NCBI GenBank assembly: GCA_016928975.1
Contig: JAFGJR010000032.1
Coordinates: 1 to 59,855 of the forward strand
Direction: 5' to 3'
Origin: Sedimentisphaerales bacterium
GTDB lineage: Bacteria > Planctomycetota > Phycisphaerae > Sedimentisphaerales > SG8-4
Length of the DNA: 59,855 bases
Below the pieces are notes generated by a model that was not told where the DNA came from, searched no databases, and worked only from the letters and a program-made list of their open reading frames with translations. The position numbers and the translations under genes were made by a program. This document shows, one piece after another, positions 42,448 to 51,130 of this stretch (position 1 is its first letter; each line of letters starts with the position of its first letter).

Positions 42448-43617
42448 CTAAAACCACCCACACAGGACGTCTTCAAACAGCCGTATCATAGCGTCGGCTC
42501 GTCTTTCCATTCTGAACTCACTGGCACGGAGACGCGCTTTTTCGATGGCGAGCGATGCTTCGCTTGGCGTCCGGTTCAACGCTTCCAGCACTGCTTGACG
42601 CAGTGCAGTCGGGTCGTCTGGCCGTACCATGAGAGACTCGGTCCCCGCAACTACTTCCGGGATGCCTTCCACATCGCTGGCCACCACGGGAAGGCCCGCC
42701 GCCATCGCTTCCGCCAGCACCAGTCCGAACCCTTCGATTCGGGTGGGATGAACCAGAAGATCACTGGAGGCCATGAGTCGCGGCACGTCCTTGCGGAAAC
42801 CGAGAAACTGTACGCGATCCTCCCAGTGCTCTTTGGCGATCCGGTCCTTCAGGCGGCGAAGCATTTCCCCCGTGCCGGGAATGTCCTTATCGGGACATCC
42901 CACGTACAGCAGAAAGAGCCTGTGTTCCGCCAGAATAGGTCCCAAGGCATCCAGAAGAGTATCAATCCCCTTATAGGCGGCAAGACGTCCCACATAGATG
43001 GCCAGCCGTGCGTCCGCTGGGATCCCCAGTTCCGCGCGTATCTTGCTCCTGTCGGAAGCTGCCGCAAAGCACTCATCAGCAATTGCGTTGTAGATCGTCC
43101 GTACGTATCGACGCTCAACCCCGGAATACTGAGTCCACTGTTCCGCAGCGTTGTTGGAGACGGCATAGTAGCGGATACGGCGATTGCATCGAGCGGAAAA
43201 CCGCCAGAACTTGTGGGGCCACCGATTCTCACGATCTCCTTTGAAAACCTGATGAAGACCCGCGACATGTCGGGCACGCAGCCCCAGGCCAGCCCAGGAC
43301 ATAAGGACTGTGGGCGAGACCGTCGATGTCTCAATGACATCATATCCCTGTTCACGAATCAGCCGTCGCAATTTCAGAATGGCCGGAATCATGCTCGGGA
43401 GAGGCGGGTGTACGCGCATACCGAGGAAGTGCACGGCGGGGATGCCTCTGCGTAGCAGATTCTGCGTTGCCTCCGCCACACCGGGCAAGTCCTTCGTGTA
43501 CATACTCAGGACATCCGTGTGAATTCCTCGTTTGTTCAGCTCTTCGGCCAGCTCCACGCCCAAACGCTCCGCTCCACCGAGCTGATGAAACTGCGAGGTG
43601 AATACCAGAACCTTCAT
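42448..43617 (-). CDS. Glycosyltransferase family 4 (389 aa)
   Basis: KVLVFTSQFHQLGGAERLGVELAEELNKRGIHTDV is a canonical GT4 start. AIYVGRLAAYKGIDTLLDAL and LLVHPTRIEGFGLVLAEAMAAGLPVVASDVEGIPEVV give the donor-binding domain with the E-x7-E pair. ATG 43617 was chosen because it overlaps the upstream membrane-protein stop as ATGA and starts exactly at the Rossmann strand; an upstream start at 43704 would add 29 unlikely residues. It should add one sugar to the repeat unit. Confidence 0.9.
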   Translation of the reverse strand: MKVLVFTSQFHQLGGAERLGVELAEELNKRGIHTDVLSMYTKDLPGVAEATQNLLRRGIPAVHFLGMRVHPPLPSMIPAILKLRRLIREQGYDVIETSTVSPTVLMSWAGLGLRARHVAGLHQVFKGDRENRWPHKFWRFSARCNRRIRYYAVSNNAAEQWTQYSGVERRYVRTIYNAIADECFAAASDRSKIRAELGIPADARLAIYVGRLAAYKGIDTLLDALGPILAEHRLFLLYVGCPDKDIPGTGEMLRRLKDRIAKEHWEDRVQFLGFRKDVPRLMASSDLLVHPTRIEGFGLVLAEAMAAGLPVVASDVEGIPEVVAGTESLMVRPDDPTALRQAVLEALNRTPSEASLAIEKARLRASEFRMERRADAMIRLFEDVLCGWF

Positions 43618-45128
43618 GCCACTTCCTTCATGACGGCCCATGCCACATGCAGGAGGATCACTAAGGCAAACCAGCCAGCCGCAATAGGCCGCAGGCGCCT
43701 CCACGTGTCTCGGTCCTTGGTATCGGGTATCGCCGCCAGGATGATGAAGGCGGGCATGAACTGCGCCATGTGGCGTTGCTCCAAGGAAGTCACCACGACG
43801 GCCGCCAAGCTCAGCAATAGATATGCCGCCAGGAATATCAGAGGCATCGCGCTCTTTCGATCCTTGCGATACAGGCGGGAGACCATCGAGAACCCGACAA
43901 ACACCAGAGGTAGTACAAGAACCTGATACACACCGTGATATGCCTTGATCAGGTGGTAGTCAATCGCTGCACTTCGTAGATGAGACCACAAGGGAATCGG
44001 CGACACCATCAGCATGCCGATTCCCAAGACAGACCGGATCGGAAGCGGCTGGTTGATGACGAGTCGCATCCCGAGTGAACTGTCCGTGGACGCACGTGCG
44101 GACATCTCATCGTATTGTACCATTCGAACGGCCCGCACCCTCTGCACCAGGTCCACATAGCCAGCAATGTAGCGACTGACAACGGGCAGGGTACAAAGCA
44201 CGATGATCGTGGCCACGAAGCGTGTGACATCCAGCCCTTTCCCCAAATACCAGAACAGGAACACCAGAAGCCACTGCAGGCCGAACAGCGCGACCGCTTC
44301 AAACCGCAGGAGGGCCATGGCACAAGCCGAAACGCTCGTCAAGGATAAGGCAACGAGCAAGCTCACAGGTGTACGGCGCACCAGGAAACGAACGATTCCC
44401 CACAGCACGAGGGCATTCAGGAACGTCGTGAAGCAGTCGCGGATCAAGACTGCCCCGAACAGGATGAACAGGCCGCACAGGGCGAACAGGGTACCCACGC
44501 GTCGAAGACGCCAGTCATCGGCCCCGAACAGCTCGCGAGCGGTCCGCACTGTGATACTGGCCGTCAGGCCCATGACCAGCGAGTTGAACATGACCCCGGC
44601 ATAGGGTCCGAAGTCCAGACCTAGTGCCCAGGTCAGCTTGTAGATCTGCTGCCAGATCAGGACTGGAAGGCCGTTGTCCAAGAGCCCGGGCATGTCCTTC
44701 CACGTCACGAACGGAGGCTGAGAGGATATGCTCGGGAAGAAGGATTTGACTGCATCAACCGTGCTCTGGGGGTTGCTGAACACAATGACGGAATAGCATT
44801 GAGCCAGGCCTGCGACGAAGATGCAGATGACGTAGGTCAGGAGGAACGCTCGCATCTCCGCTCTTCCGCCCGGAAAGAGAACGCCCAGGGCGACCAATCC
44901 ACTGACCAGGAAGAGCAGCGCCACAAGGAACATGTCCGTGGTCCCGTTGGCGTACGCCTGCATGGCTCCACCTGCGAACAAGGTGAGAGCCAGCACACTC
45001 GCCCAGCACAGTCCCTGTGCGGCAAACGAGCAGGCCGAACTTGCGGCACACGGCTCAGTGACACCTGGGCCGTGCGGCACCATCAGCAACGCATCATCGA
45101 CTGGCTGAATCGTCTCAGTGCCTGTCAT
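43614..45128 (-). CDS. Polytopic membrane protein, candidate O-antigen/EPS polymerase (504 aa)
   Basis: About ten to twelve membrane segments are visible, such as WASVLALTLFAGGAMQAYA, MFLVALLFLVSGLVALGVLF, LLTYVICIFVAGLAQCYSVI, FALCGLFILFGAVLIRDCF, FLFWYLGKGLDVTRFVATII and IFLAAYLLLSLAAVVVT. A large loop lies near 330-370 (QRVRAVRMVQYDEMSARAST). No glycosyltransferase or transporter motif is present. Position between glycosyltransferases and the flippase, and the absence of another candidate, make a Wzy-like polymerase the best guess. Sequence alone does not prove it. It overlaps the gene upstream by 14 nt. Confidence 0.6.
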   Translation of the reverse strand: MTGTETIQPVDDALLMVPHGPGVTEPCAASSACSFAAQGLCWASVLALTLFAGGAMQAYANGTTDMFLVALLFLVSGLVALGVLFPGGRAEMRAFLLTYVICIFVAGLAQCYSVIVFSNPQSTVDAVKSFFPSISSQPPFVTWKDMPGLLDNGLPVLIWQQIYKLTWALGLDFGPYAGVMFNSLVMGLTASITVRTARELFGADDWRLRRVGTLFALCGLFILFGAVLIRDCFTTFLNALVLWGIVRFLVRRTPVSLLVALSLTSVSACAMALLRFEAVALFGLQWLLVFLFWYLGKGLDVTRFVATIIVLCTLPVVSRYIAGYVDLVQRVRAVRMVQYDEMSARASTDSSLGMRLVINQPLPIRSVLGIGMLMVSPIPLWSHLRSAAIDYHLIKAYHGVYQVLVLPLVFVGFSMVSRLYRKDRKSAMPLIFLAAYLLLSLAAVVVTSLEQRHMAQFMPAFIILAAIPDTKDRDTWRRLRPIAAGWFALVILLHVAWAVMKEVA

Positions 45129-46359
45129 AGGCCTTGCCTACTGAAGAGAGCAACCCATATGCATGCAGGAGCACCCGCGCTGTCTTGCGACTTGCGTGGC
45201 TTTCCGGCCCAGAGAAATCAACGGACTCCATCTTTCGATAGCACCGTTCGGCAATATCAGTCCATGGGTCATCGCGAAGGTATTTGACTGCAGCCGCCAG
45301 TGCGTTGAACACCCACGCGTCGGACCGAACCATGTAGCCGCCCGGCTGCACGTGTGCCCCATCCCTTTCAAGAACCGCTTCAAAATATTCACCGTTCCAG
45401 GCATGCTCCAGTACCCACATCAGGGTGTGGCGCGCAACGCCCCGATAGGCGGTCGAACACTCCGGAATCACCACACCGGCTTCCAGCATACCTGGGATGA
45501 CCGAGGCGAGCCCCCAGAGGTGGATCTGGCCTCTGAAGAGATTTGGATCGTTTGTGTAAGGAATGATGGTTCGTCGCTCGCTCAGCGCCACGACGTGACC
45601 GGCACCATCTCGAATGATTCTCGCCTGCCCTTCAGCAGGACACGCCTGCTCGGCAAGTGCGTGCATCTCCACTTGCTGCATCTGGTGATAGTAGTCAATC
45701 TTTGTCCGTTTCAGGGAATCCAAATCGTCGCGAGATTGATCCCAGTAGTGCCAGAAACGCCCTGGCAAGTCCGATGCAACCGTCAGGACACTCTCCATAT
45801 AACGGATCATTCGATTGTAGATTCGGCGGAGCCCCTCGTCTCCACCGAACTGCCCCAGGTAACAGCCAAGAGCCCCTGCCGCAAAGGATGTGCCGTTGTA
45901 GATCATGACCTCTTTGACCGTGTGGGGGCTATACGGAATGGCCGCCTTGTCTTCCCCCATGTCGAGGGCGTGCATCCGGATCCACTCCGCCGCACGGACA
46001 GCCGCCGACTGAACATCGCCTCCGCCGAACAGGCGGGCGTACTCACACAGTGCCACAAGCCCGACCAACTCCGGCGAGGTCGATTGGCCCTTCCGATGCA
46101 GGCGCCCGAAATCGAACTCATAGCCGATATCGAACCCGCCGTCGAGCTGCTGAATACGAATCAGAAGCTCTGCCGCCCGCTGTGCGCGGCCTCTCCACTG
46201 CGCCGCGTGCGTAGCCTCCCACATTCGACAGCAGCCCAGCAGGGTCTGGTAGATCGTTTGACTGCAGTGGCGTATGTAAGGCGGCGACAGCACTGTTCTG
46301 CGAGCAAGCTCGCGAAGCAAACGTATTGGGATTGGCGGTGTGGTACTTTCTCTGATCAT
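45115..46359 (-). CDS. Alpha/alpha-toroid protein, distantly C5-epimerase-like (414 aa)
   Basis: Unrecognised at family level. Repeating helix pairs (WRGRAQRAAELLIRIQQLDG, PELVGLVALCEYARLF, GTSFAAGALGCYLGQFGGDE, RGQIHLWGLASVIPGMLEAG) suggest an (alpha/alpha)6 toroid. FWHYWDQS...KIDYYHQMQQVEMHALAEQA resembles the Y-H-x4-Q-x-E-x-H-x-L stretch of the C5-epimerase at 35345 in spacing and residues, so a second uronyl epimerase, a lyase or a hydrolase is possible. No signal peptide. ATG 46359 overlaps the acyltransferase stop as ATGA; a longer start at 46470 would run inside that gene. Confidence 0.6.
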   Translation of the reverse strand: MIRESTTPPIPIRLLRELARRTVLSPPYIRHCSQTIYQTLLGCCRMWEATHAAQWRGRAQRAAELLIRIQQLDGGFDIGYEFDFGRLHRKGQSTSPELVGLVALCEYARLFGGGDVQSAAVRAAEWIRMHALDMGEDKAAIPYSPHTVKEVMIYNGTSFAAGALGCYLGQFGGDEGLRRIYNRMIRYMESVLTVASDLPGRFWHYWDQSRDDLDSLKRTKIDYYHQMQQVEMHALAEQACPAEGQARIIRDGAGHVVALSERRTIIPYTNDPNLFRGQIHLWGLASVIPGMLEAGVVIPECSTAYRGVARHTLMWVLEHAWNGEYFEAVLERDGAHVQPGGYMVRSDAWVFNALAAAVKYLRDDPWTDIAERCYRKMESVDFSGPESHASRKTARVLLHAYGLLSSVGKAYDRH

Positions 46360-47030
46360 GCCTGTGGCGAGAGATTCGATGTCGTGCCTATCTCTCTCGC
46401 AGGAACTCCTCCAACGATTGTATCGTCGGGCACATCCTTGGTAACGACCGCTCCTGCAGCGAGCAAGCAAGATTGTCCCACTGTGACTCCCGCGGTGACA
46501 ACTACGCTGCTGGCGACCCAGGTGCCTCGTCCGATCTTGACTCGCCCTCCTTTGCCAACGGCGAAACGCGCACTCCCGTTCACGAAGCTATGATCACTGC
46601 TTACGATAGTCACGTATGGACCCAGCATCACTTCATCCTCTAAGATGAGTCCAGCTCGCAAGCCGCTGATCCATGAACCGTGTCCAATATATACGTCATC
46701 GCCGACCTCAATGCCACCGAGGTGCTCGAGTTTAGCATGTAACGCTACCTGAAAATTCCGGCCGCACTTCTTGAGAAATGGCCGGTAGAAGGCCCCCCGT
46801 ATCTGACACCCGCACGCATTCTCAGGAAACAACTGCCCGAGTATCTCCAAGAGCCGCAGAGGCATTCCTTTCAGCAGCGTCCAGAGAATGACAATCAGAA
46901 CGACAGGGCCACGAGACAGTATTCTCGTCATCCGAGCAAGTCGCCTTCTCCTCGCACCTGATTCTCTGCGGCTCACGGTGACCTCTGCGGCGAGGCAATG
47001 AAGATTGTCAGTTTCCGTTGGCATGTTCAT
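46356..47030 (-). CDS. Left-handed beta-helix acyltransferase (224 aa)
   Basis: A hexapeptide-repeat O-acetyltransferase, probably acetylating a sugar of the polymer. One membrane-like helix (VVLIVILWTLLKGMPLRLLEIL) precedes the repeats LGGIEVGDDVYIGHGSWISG, LILEDEVMLGPYVTIVSSDH, RVKIGRGTWVASSVVVTAGV and TVGQSCLLAAGAVVTKDVPD, with the catalytic-type SSDH. It ends IVGGVPAREIG, as in WcaF/NodL-like enzymes. ATG 47030 lies 5 nt after the flippase stop; ATG 47024 is also possible. Confidence 0.86.
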   Translation of the reverse strand: MNMPTETDNLHCLAAEVTVSRRESGARRRRLARMTRILSRGPVVLIVILWTLLKGMPLRLLEILGQLFPENACGCQIRGAFYRPFLKKCGRNFQVALHAKLEHLGGIEVGDDVYIGHGSWISGLRAGLILEDEVMLGPYVTIVSSDHSFVNGSARFAVGKGGRVKIGRGTWVASSVVVTAGVTVGQSCLLAAGAVVTKDVPDDTIVGGVPAREIGTTSNLSPQA

Positions 47031-47035
47031 CTCAG

Positions 47036-48526
47036 CTACGCACGGCTGAACAGGACAGCGATCTCCTTGGCTTGGAATCGAATCAGGATAAGGAAGACAC
47101 ACAGCAACGCCGCAAATATCTCCCCGGCCAAAGCTAATGTGATCGGATTCAAGAGCCATGCTGTGATTGCCGCAATCAGAACCACCGCCAGCGAACCCCA
47201 GTATTCAACGGGTGGAGACAAATGCACATTCTTGAGTCTATAACGGATGATGAGGAAAAGGCCAATTTGGCCCGAAACGATGCCTACGGCCCTGCCTACG
47301 ATGACCGCATAGACTCCCAGTTTGTTCAGCAGTGTCAACGTGATGCTCAGTTGGAGACCGATTAGGACAACGCTGTTGGCCAGGAACAGCCCTGTGCGCT
47401 CCTTGGACATGATCAACATGCTACTGACACTTCCCACGACTCCGATCTGTATGGCTGCCGCCAGCAGAAGAAGATAAAGATGGCGTTGAGCATACCACTC
47501 GCCGAAGAGGGCGGCAACCGGACGACTGAACAAGATCAGCAAGAGCGCAAGTGGCGTACTCAGGATCACTGTCAGCCTGCATATCTTGTGGTACGCACGC
47601 CTCAGATTGTCATGATCGCCGACAGCAACAAGGTGGGAAAACGAGGCCAACATCACCTGGCCGATCCGCTGGGGTACAAAAGAGACTAGCTGCGCGCACT
47701 GCCAGAGGATGAAGTAGGCGCCAAGTTCCCTCGTACCGAGAACCGCCAACACAAAAAGCTGGTCGACGCGTTGATAGGCGAAGGTGGAGATCGTGTTCAA
47801 GTGAACAAATCCGGAGAATCGCCAGAAGCCTTCTGGCAAGTACAGGCGAGCAGAAAGCCCAGAGACAGAGGGTATCACACGCCACAGCCCAATCCCGATC
47901 ACACCTGCGTTGGCCACACAAACCGTGGCAGCCAACATGGACATGGCGTGGTGCGTCAACCATTCGCGAAAGAGGAAGAACCCGCACGTCGCCAACGCAC
48001 AGATGAGGACTACCTGCAACTGGCTCAAGAGCGACGACAAACGAAATTCCATCAGCCCCGCCAAGGAGAAGGTGACCATCTGAGACGCCACGATTACGGG
48101 TGTGAGGAGTGAAAAGAGAGGAATGACCCATGTGTCCAAGGGTTTGTGAATCAACACCTTCGTACAACCCGGAAACACGTTGATCAGGACGACGAAGACG
48201 CCTACGGCGACTGCCGAGACAACTAGATAGGCGGAGAGGAACGCCGATTTATCTTCGTTCCGCCGGATCTTGGGCAGGAAGTTGGTGACGGCACTACAGC
48301 CGCCAAATAGGACAAAGGTCGTCACCACCTCCACGAAGAGCTGAACGATCGCGTAGTTCCCGACAACCTCGCCTGCTTCTCCGATTCGCCCCAGGATCCA
48401 ATTGCGGTAGTAGGCCAGTGGGACCGCCGCCAGGGAGGTCAACGTCACCCACACTGCCCCGCGCTTGGCAACATGCTTGATCCGAAGAACATCACGACTT
48501 GAAGTCGCCTCCGAAGTCGATATCAT
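47036..48526 (-). CDS. wzx: Wzx-like polysaccharide flippase (496 aa)
   Basis: A MOP-superfamily exporter that flips undecaprenyl-linked repeat units across the inner membrane. It has about twelve hydrophobic segments; the N-terminal K-x-G-x-x-W-x-T-L-x-x-L (KRGAVWVTLTSLAAVPLAYY), the GGCSAVTNFLPKIRRNEDK loop and the repeated YFILWQCAQLV and LLLILFSRPVAALFGEWYA segments are typical of polysaccharide biosynthesis flippases. I prefer ATG 48526, with AGAGAG 7 nt upstream, to a GTG at 48550 with no clear ribosome-binding site. Confidence 0.88.
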   Translation of the reverse strand: MISTSEATSSRDVLRIKHVAKRGAVWVTLTSLAAVPLAYYRNWILGRIGEAGEVVGNYAIVQLFVEVVTTFVLFGGCSAVTNFLPKIRRNEDKSAFLSAYLVVSAVAVGVFVVLINVFPGCTKVLIHKPLDTWVIPLFSLLTPVIVASQMVTFSLAGLMEFRLSSLLSQLQVVLICALATCGFFLFREWLTHHAMSMLAATVCVANAGVIGIGLWRVIPSVSGLSARLYLPEGFWRFSGFVHLNTISTFAYQRVDQLFVLAVLGTRELGAYFILWQCAQLVSFVPQRIGQVMLASFSHLVAVGDHDNLRRAYHKICRLTVILSTPLALLLILFSRPVAALFGEWYAQRHLYLLLLAAAIQIGVVGSVSSMLIMSKERTGLFLANSVVLIGLQLSITLTLLNKLGVYAVIVGRAVGIVSGQIGLFLIIRYRLKNVHLSPPVEYWGSLAVVLIAAITAWLLNPITLALAGEIFAALLCVFLILIRFQAKEIAVLFSRA

Positions 48527-48619
48527 TGCCAAGCTCTCTGCTCTACTCACAAAGCACTCTATCCGACAGTCGATGCATCAATAGGTGAGTTGGACGGTCT
48601 TCGTTCAACGTGTTCCTCT

Positions 48620-49891
48620 TCACATTCGCTGATCGTGGCTGGGTGCCATATCAGGATCTTCCAGAGGGGCTGAGGAGTACTCCGCCGAGAGCCTCAGCAC
48701 TCCTTCAACGAACCGGCCCCATGAGAATCGCTCCTGTACGTCCTGCCGCGCTCGCTGTGACATCACCGCATAAGCTCGGTCATCAAGCGACAGGATCCAG
48801 GCAATCTTCTCCGCCAACGCCGGCGCGCTTATCTCGTGAGCGACGGCACCTGTCCGCCCATCCCGGATGATCTCGTCTGTCGCCGTCAGAACACGCCGCC
48901 CATCTCCGGCAAATCCCACCGCTGGCGTCCCTGACGCAAGCGACTCCAGGAAGACCTGGCCGAACGACTCCGTCATCGTGGGCAAGACAAAGACCCGGCT
49001 AATCGCATAGAAGCCAGGAAGCAACTCATACTGGGGGCCGGTGAATACGCTGCGGTCAGACAACCCGATCCGAGACGCATAGGCCTTCAGGCGAGCTTCA
49101 TCCCGGCCACTGCCCACGAGCACCAACTTCACGGACCGATCCAGCCGAGCGACTGCGTCCATCAGAATAGGAATATGCTTGGCCGACTCAATTCTACCCA
49201 CATACAGGATGATAGGCTGACCCTGCTGCAATCCGTATCGTTGCCGTATCTGCTCGAAATAACGGGCACCGTTCTCGGGCGAGAACAGATCATCATCGAC
49301 TCCGGGCGGAATGACGTGGCAGGAGGTGTCGCCGTTGGAGAAACCTGCGAGTAACTGACGTCGCATATTCTCACTGAAGACGACGGCTTCACACTCCGAA
49401 GCCAATTCTCGCTCCAATCTCGACGAGACGATGTAGGCGGAGGGCCACAGGGCCAGAAGCATCAGCCGCCTTTTGACAGGCAGTCCGTGCGTCTGAAGGT
49501 AAAGAGCCCGACAGTTCATCCTCGCATTCGTACAGAAAATCTGAATGAGACGGCCTCGATATCCGCCTCGGCGAATTCCCAACCCCACGGACGCGGAGCG
49601 GCACCAGATGGCATCGGGTTGATACTGACGAAGTACTGCTGGAATGCCCTCCTGGGCCGCCGCCACACTCTCGAGAAACTGGGCGTGAGGCCAGCGAGGC
49701 AGCGTGTGCCGATGACGAATGATCTCGATCCCTTCGTGCTCCATGCGCAGTGGTTCGTCCGGAGAGATCTGAAAACAAAACACCTTGACTTCGTGCCCGC
49801 TATGAAGCAACTCCCGCCCAATGAACCGAAGGGAGTTTTCCACACCTCCGATCTGAGGATATGCAGTGCTGTTTGCAAGCAGGATTCTCAA
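48620..49891 (-). CDS. Glycosyltransferase family 4 (423 aa)
   Basis: A GT-B glycosyltransferase: RILLANSTAYPQIGGVENSL (glycine-rich acceptor loop), CHVIPPGVDDDLFSPENGAR, IILYVGRIESAKHIPILMDA and VLPTMTESFGQVFLESLASGTPAVGF with the E-x7-E pair. The start appears to be TTG at 49891: it gives a complete first strand, the next in-frame ATG is 49 codons later, and a TGA lies two codons upstream. Role: one linkage of the repeat unit. Confidence 0.88.
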   Translation of the reverse strand: MRILLANSTAYPQIGGVENSLRFIGRELLHSGHEVKVFCFQISPDEPLRMEHEGIEIIRHRHTLPRWPHAQFLESVAAAQEGIPAVLRQYQPDAIWCRSASVGLGIRRGGYRGRLIQIFCTNARMNCRALYLQTHGLPVKRRLMLLALWPSAYIVSSRLERELASECEAVVFSENMRRQLLAGFSNGDTSCHVIPPGVDDDLFSPENGARYFEQIRQRYGLQQGQPIILYVGRIESAKHIPILMDAVARLDRSVKLVLVGSGRDEARLKAYASRIGLSDRSVFTGPQYELLPGFYAISRVFVLPTMTESFGQVFLESLASGTPAVGFAGDGRRVLTATDEIIRDGRTGAVAHEISAPALAEKIAWILSLDDRAYAVMSQRARQDVQERFSWGRFVEGVLRLSAEYSSAPLEDPDMAPSHDQRM

Positions 49892-49894
49892 CGG

Positions 49895-50005
49895 TCACCG
49901 CCGGAATACCAACGCATCATAGTCACGTACGACAGGCCCTCCCGCCAGGGACGAGGCGTCCGGGAAGTAATAGTCAGCCACACCGGCCGCTCTGGCGCGA
50001 GACAT
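49895..50005 (-). CDS. Short reading frame or gene remnant (36 aa)
   Basis: Within the 207-bp gap between the GT4 and the Wzz-like gene, ATG 50005 opens a 36-codon frame with protein-like content in its last 26 residues (ADYYFPDASSLAGGPVVRDY then DALVFRR). It ends at TGA 49897-49895, in frame with and 3 nt before the TTG of the GT4. It could be the C-terminal remnant of a lost gene or a leader peptide that couples translation. I do not recognise the sequence, and no ribosome-binding site is clear. Confidence 0.3.
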   Translation of the reverse strand: MSRARAAGVADYYFPDASSLAGGPVVRDYDALVFRR

Positions 50006-50098
50006 CCGGACCAACTTTCTTCATCGAGCCCCCACAGTGGTAGGTTGCGATCGGGCCGGGGACTGCCATGACACGCGCCCCGTCGCCTCAAGACTTGG

Positions 50099-51109
50099 TC
50101 ACGAAGTCCCCACCCCCGCCCCCTCAACCGGCCCATGCTGCTTCTGCCCGTCGCCACTAGGTGTATGGATTTTGCCGTTGCCGGCGGCTTTCCTGCGGCG
50201 AGTGGCCCGCTCGAATTGCCGGGCCAGGCCGGCCTGCTTCGCCTCCTCGAAATACTCAAGATTGAATGCCACGAAGATTCCAACTATCAAGGCGGCAATG
50301 CCAGCCGCCATGCTCTTTTTGATCGTCCCGCGCGCTACCGGCAGCTCAGGCACCTCGGCCTTGTCGAGGACCTGGATTGTTGGCATGCTCCGGGCCTCCT
50401 CAATCTTGGCCAATTCAAGCTCCCGGATGAGCAACTCGTAGAGCATCTCCTGAACCTGTGCCTCGCGCGCGGGGATCGTCTCGATTCGGCTGAGTTTCCC
50501 CTCGACCTCCTTCAGACGGTTTTCCAGGAAGAGTCTCTTGCTGGTTGCCTGGCCGGCGGATAGCCTTTTATTCTGTTGATCCAGCCTCTCCACATAGGCC
50601 TCGGCCATGGCAGCGGCCCGGTTGGGGTCGAGATCCGTGACGGCGATCTTCACCGCCCCTTCTTTGGTCATCTCGATCCTCGTATTCCTCTTGAGCAGCT
50701 TCGTCGCCTGCGTTCGGTATTTGATGTCCTTGTAGACCTCCATCAGACGGAACTTGTCGATGATACTGTCAGCTACTTCCCGGCTATTGAGGATCTCCAC
50801 ATACATCTCGGCGATGCTGCCGCTATCAATGATGTCGCGGAGCATCGATTTGCCCATGGCACCCAGTCCACCGACGCCGACCTCTTTCTGGAGGATCTCC
50901 AGCGGCGGCACGATCGTGACATTCGCTTCATAGCGCCGAGGACTCATGAAGACAACGCTGCCCGTCAACATCGTGACAACCACCGATAGGACAAGAATCA
51001 TCCAGCGGCGGCGCCAGATCACCCGGACGTAATCGAACAGATTGACCTCTTGCTCGTCGACTGGGCCAGAACCAGGCCCCCAGGATTGCATGCGTTGATT
51101 CGTCACCAC
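50099..51109 (-). CDS. Wzz-like chain-length determinant, no kinase domain (336 aa)
   Basis: Polysaccharide co-polymerase of the inner membrane. The N-terminal EVNLFDYVRVIWRRRWMILV leads into membrane segment 1 (about 30-54). RRYEANVTIVPP and the long helical periplasmic part (about 70-255, with SRIETIPAREAQVQEMLYEL) follow, then a proline-containing KAEVPELPVARGTIKKSM and membrane segment 2 (AGIAALIVGIFVAFNLEYF). The cytoplasmic tail is short and basic, with no Walker motif, so no tyrosine kinase is fused. GTG 51109 follows AGGAG at 9 nt. It lies 21 nt after the Wza-like gene. Confidence 0.9.
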   Translation of the reverse strand: MVTNQRMQSWGPGSGPVDEQEVNLFDYVRVIWRRRWMILVLSVVVTMLTGSVVFMSPRRYEANVTIVPPLEILQKEVGVGGLGAMGKSMLRDIIDSGSIAEMYVEILNSREVADSIIDKFRLMEVYKDIKYRTQATKLLKRNTRIEMTKEGAVKIAVTDLDPNRAAAMAEAYVERLDQQNKRLSAGQATSKRLFLENRLKEVEGKLSRIETIPAREAQVQEMLYELLIRELELAKIEEARSMPTIQVLDKAEVPELPVARGTIKKSMAAGIAALIVGIFVAFNLEYFEEAKQAGLARQFERATRRRKAAGNGKIHTPSGDGQKQHGPVEGAGVGTS

Positions 51110-51130
51110 TGTCTACTCCTTCCGCAGAAG

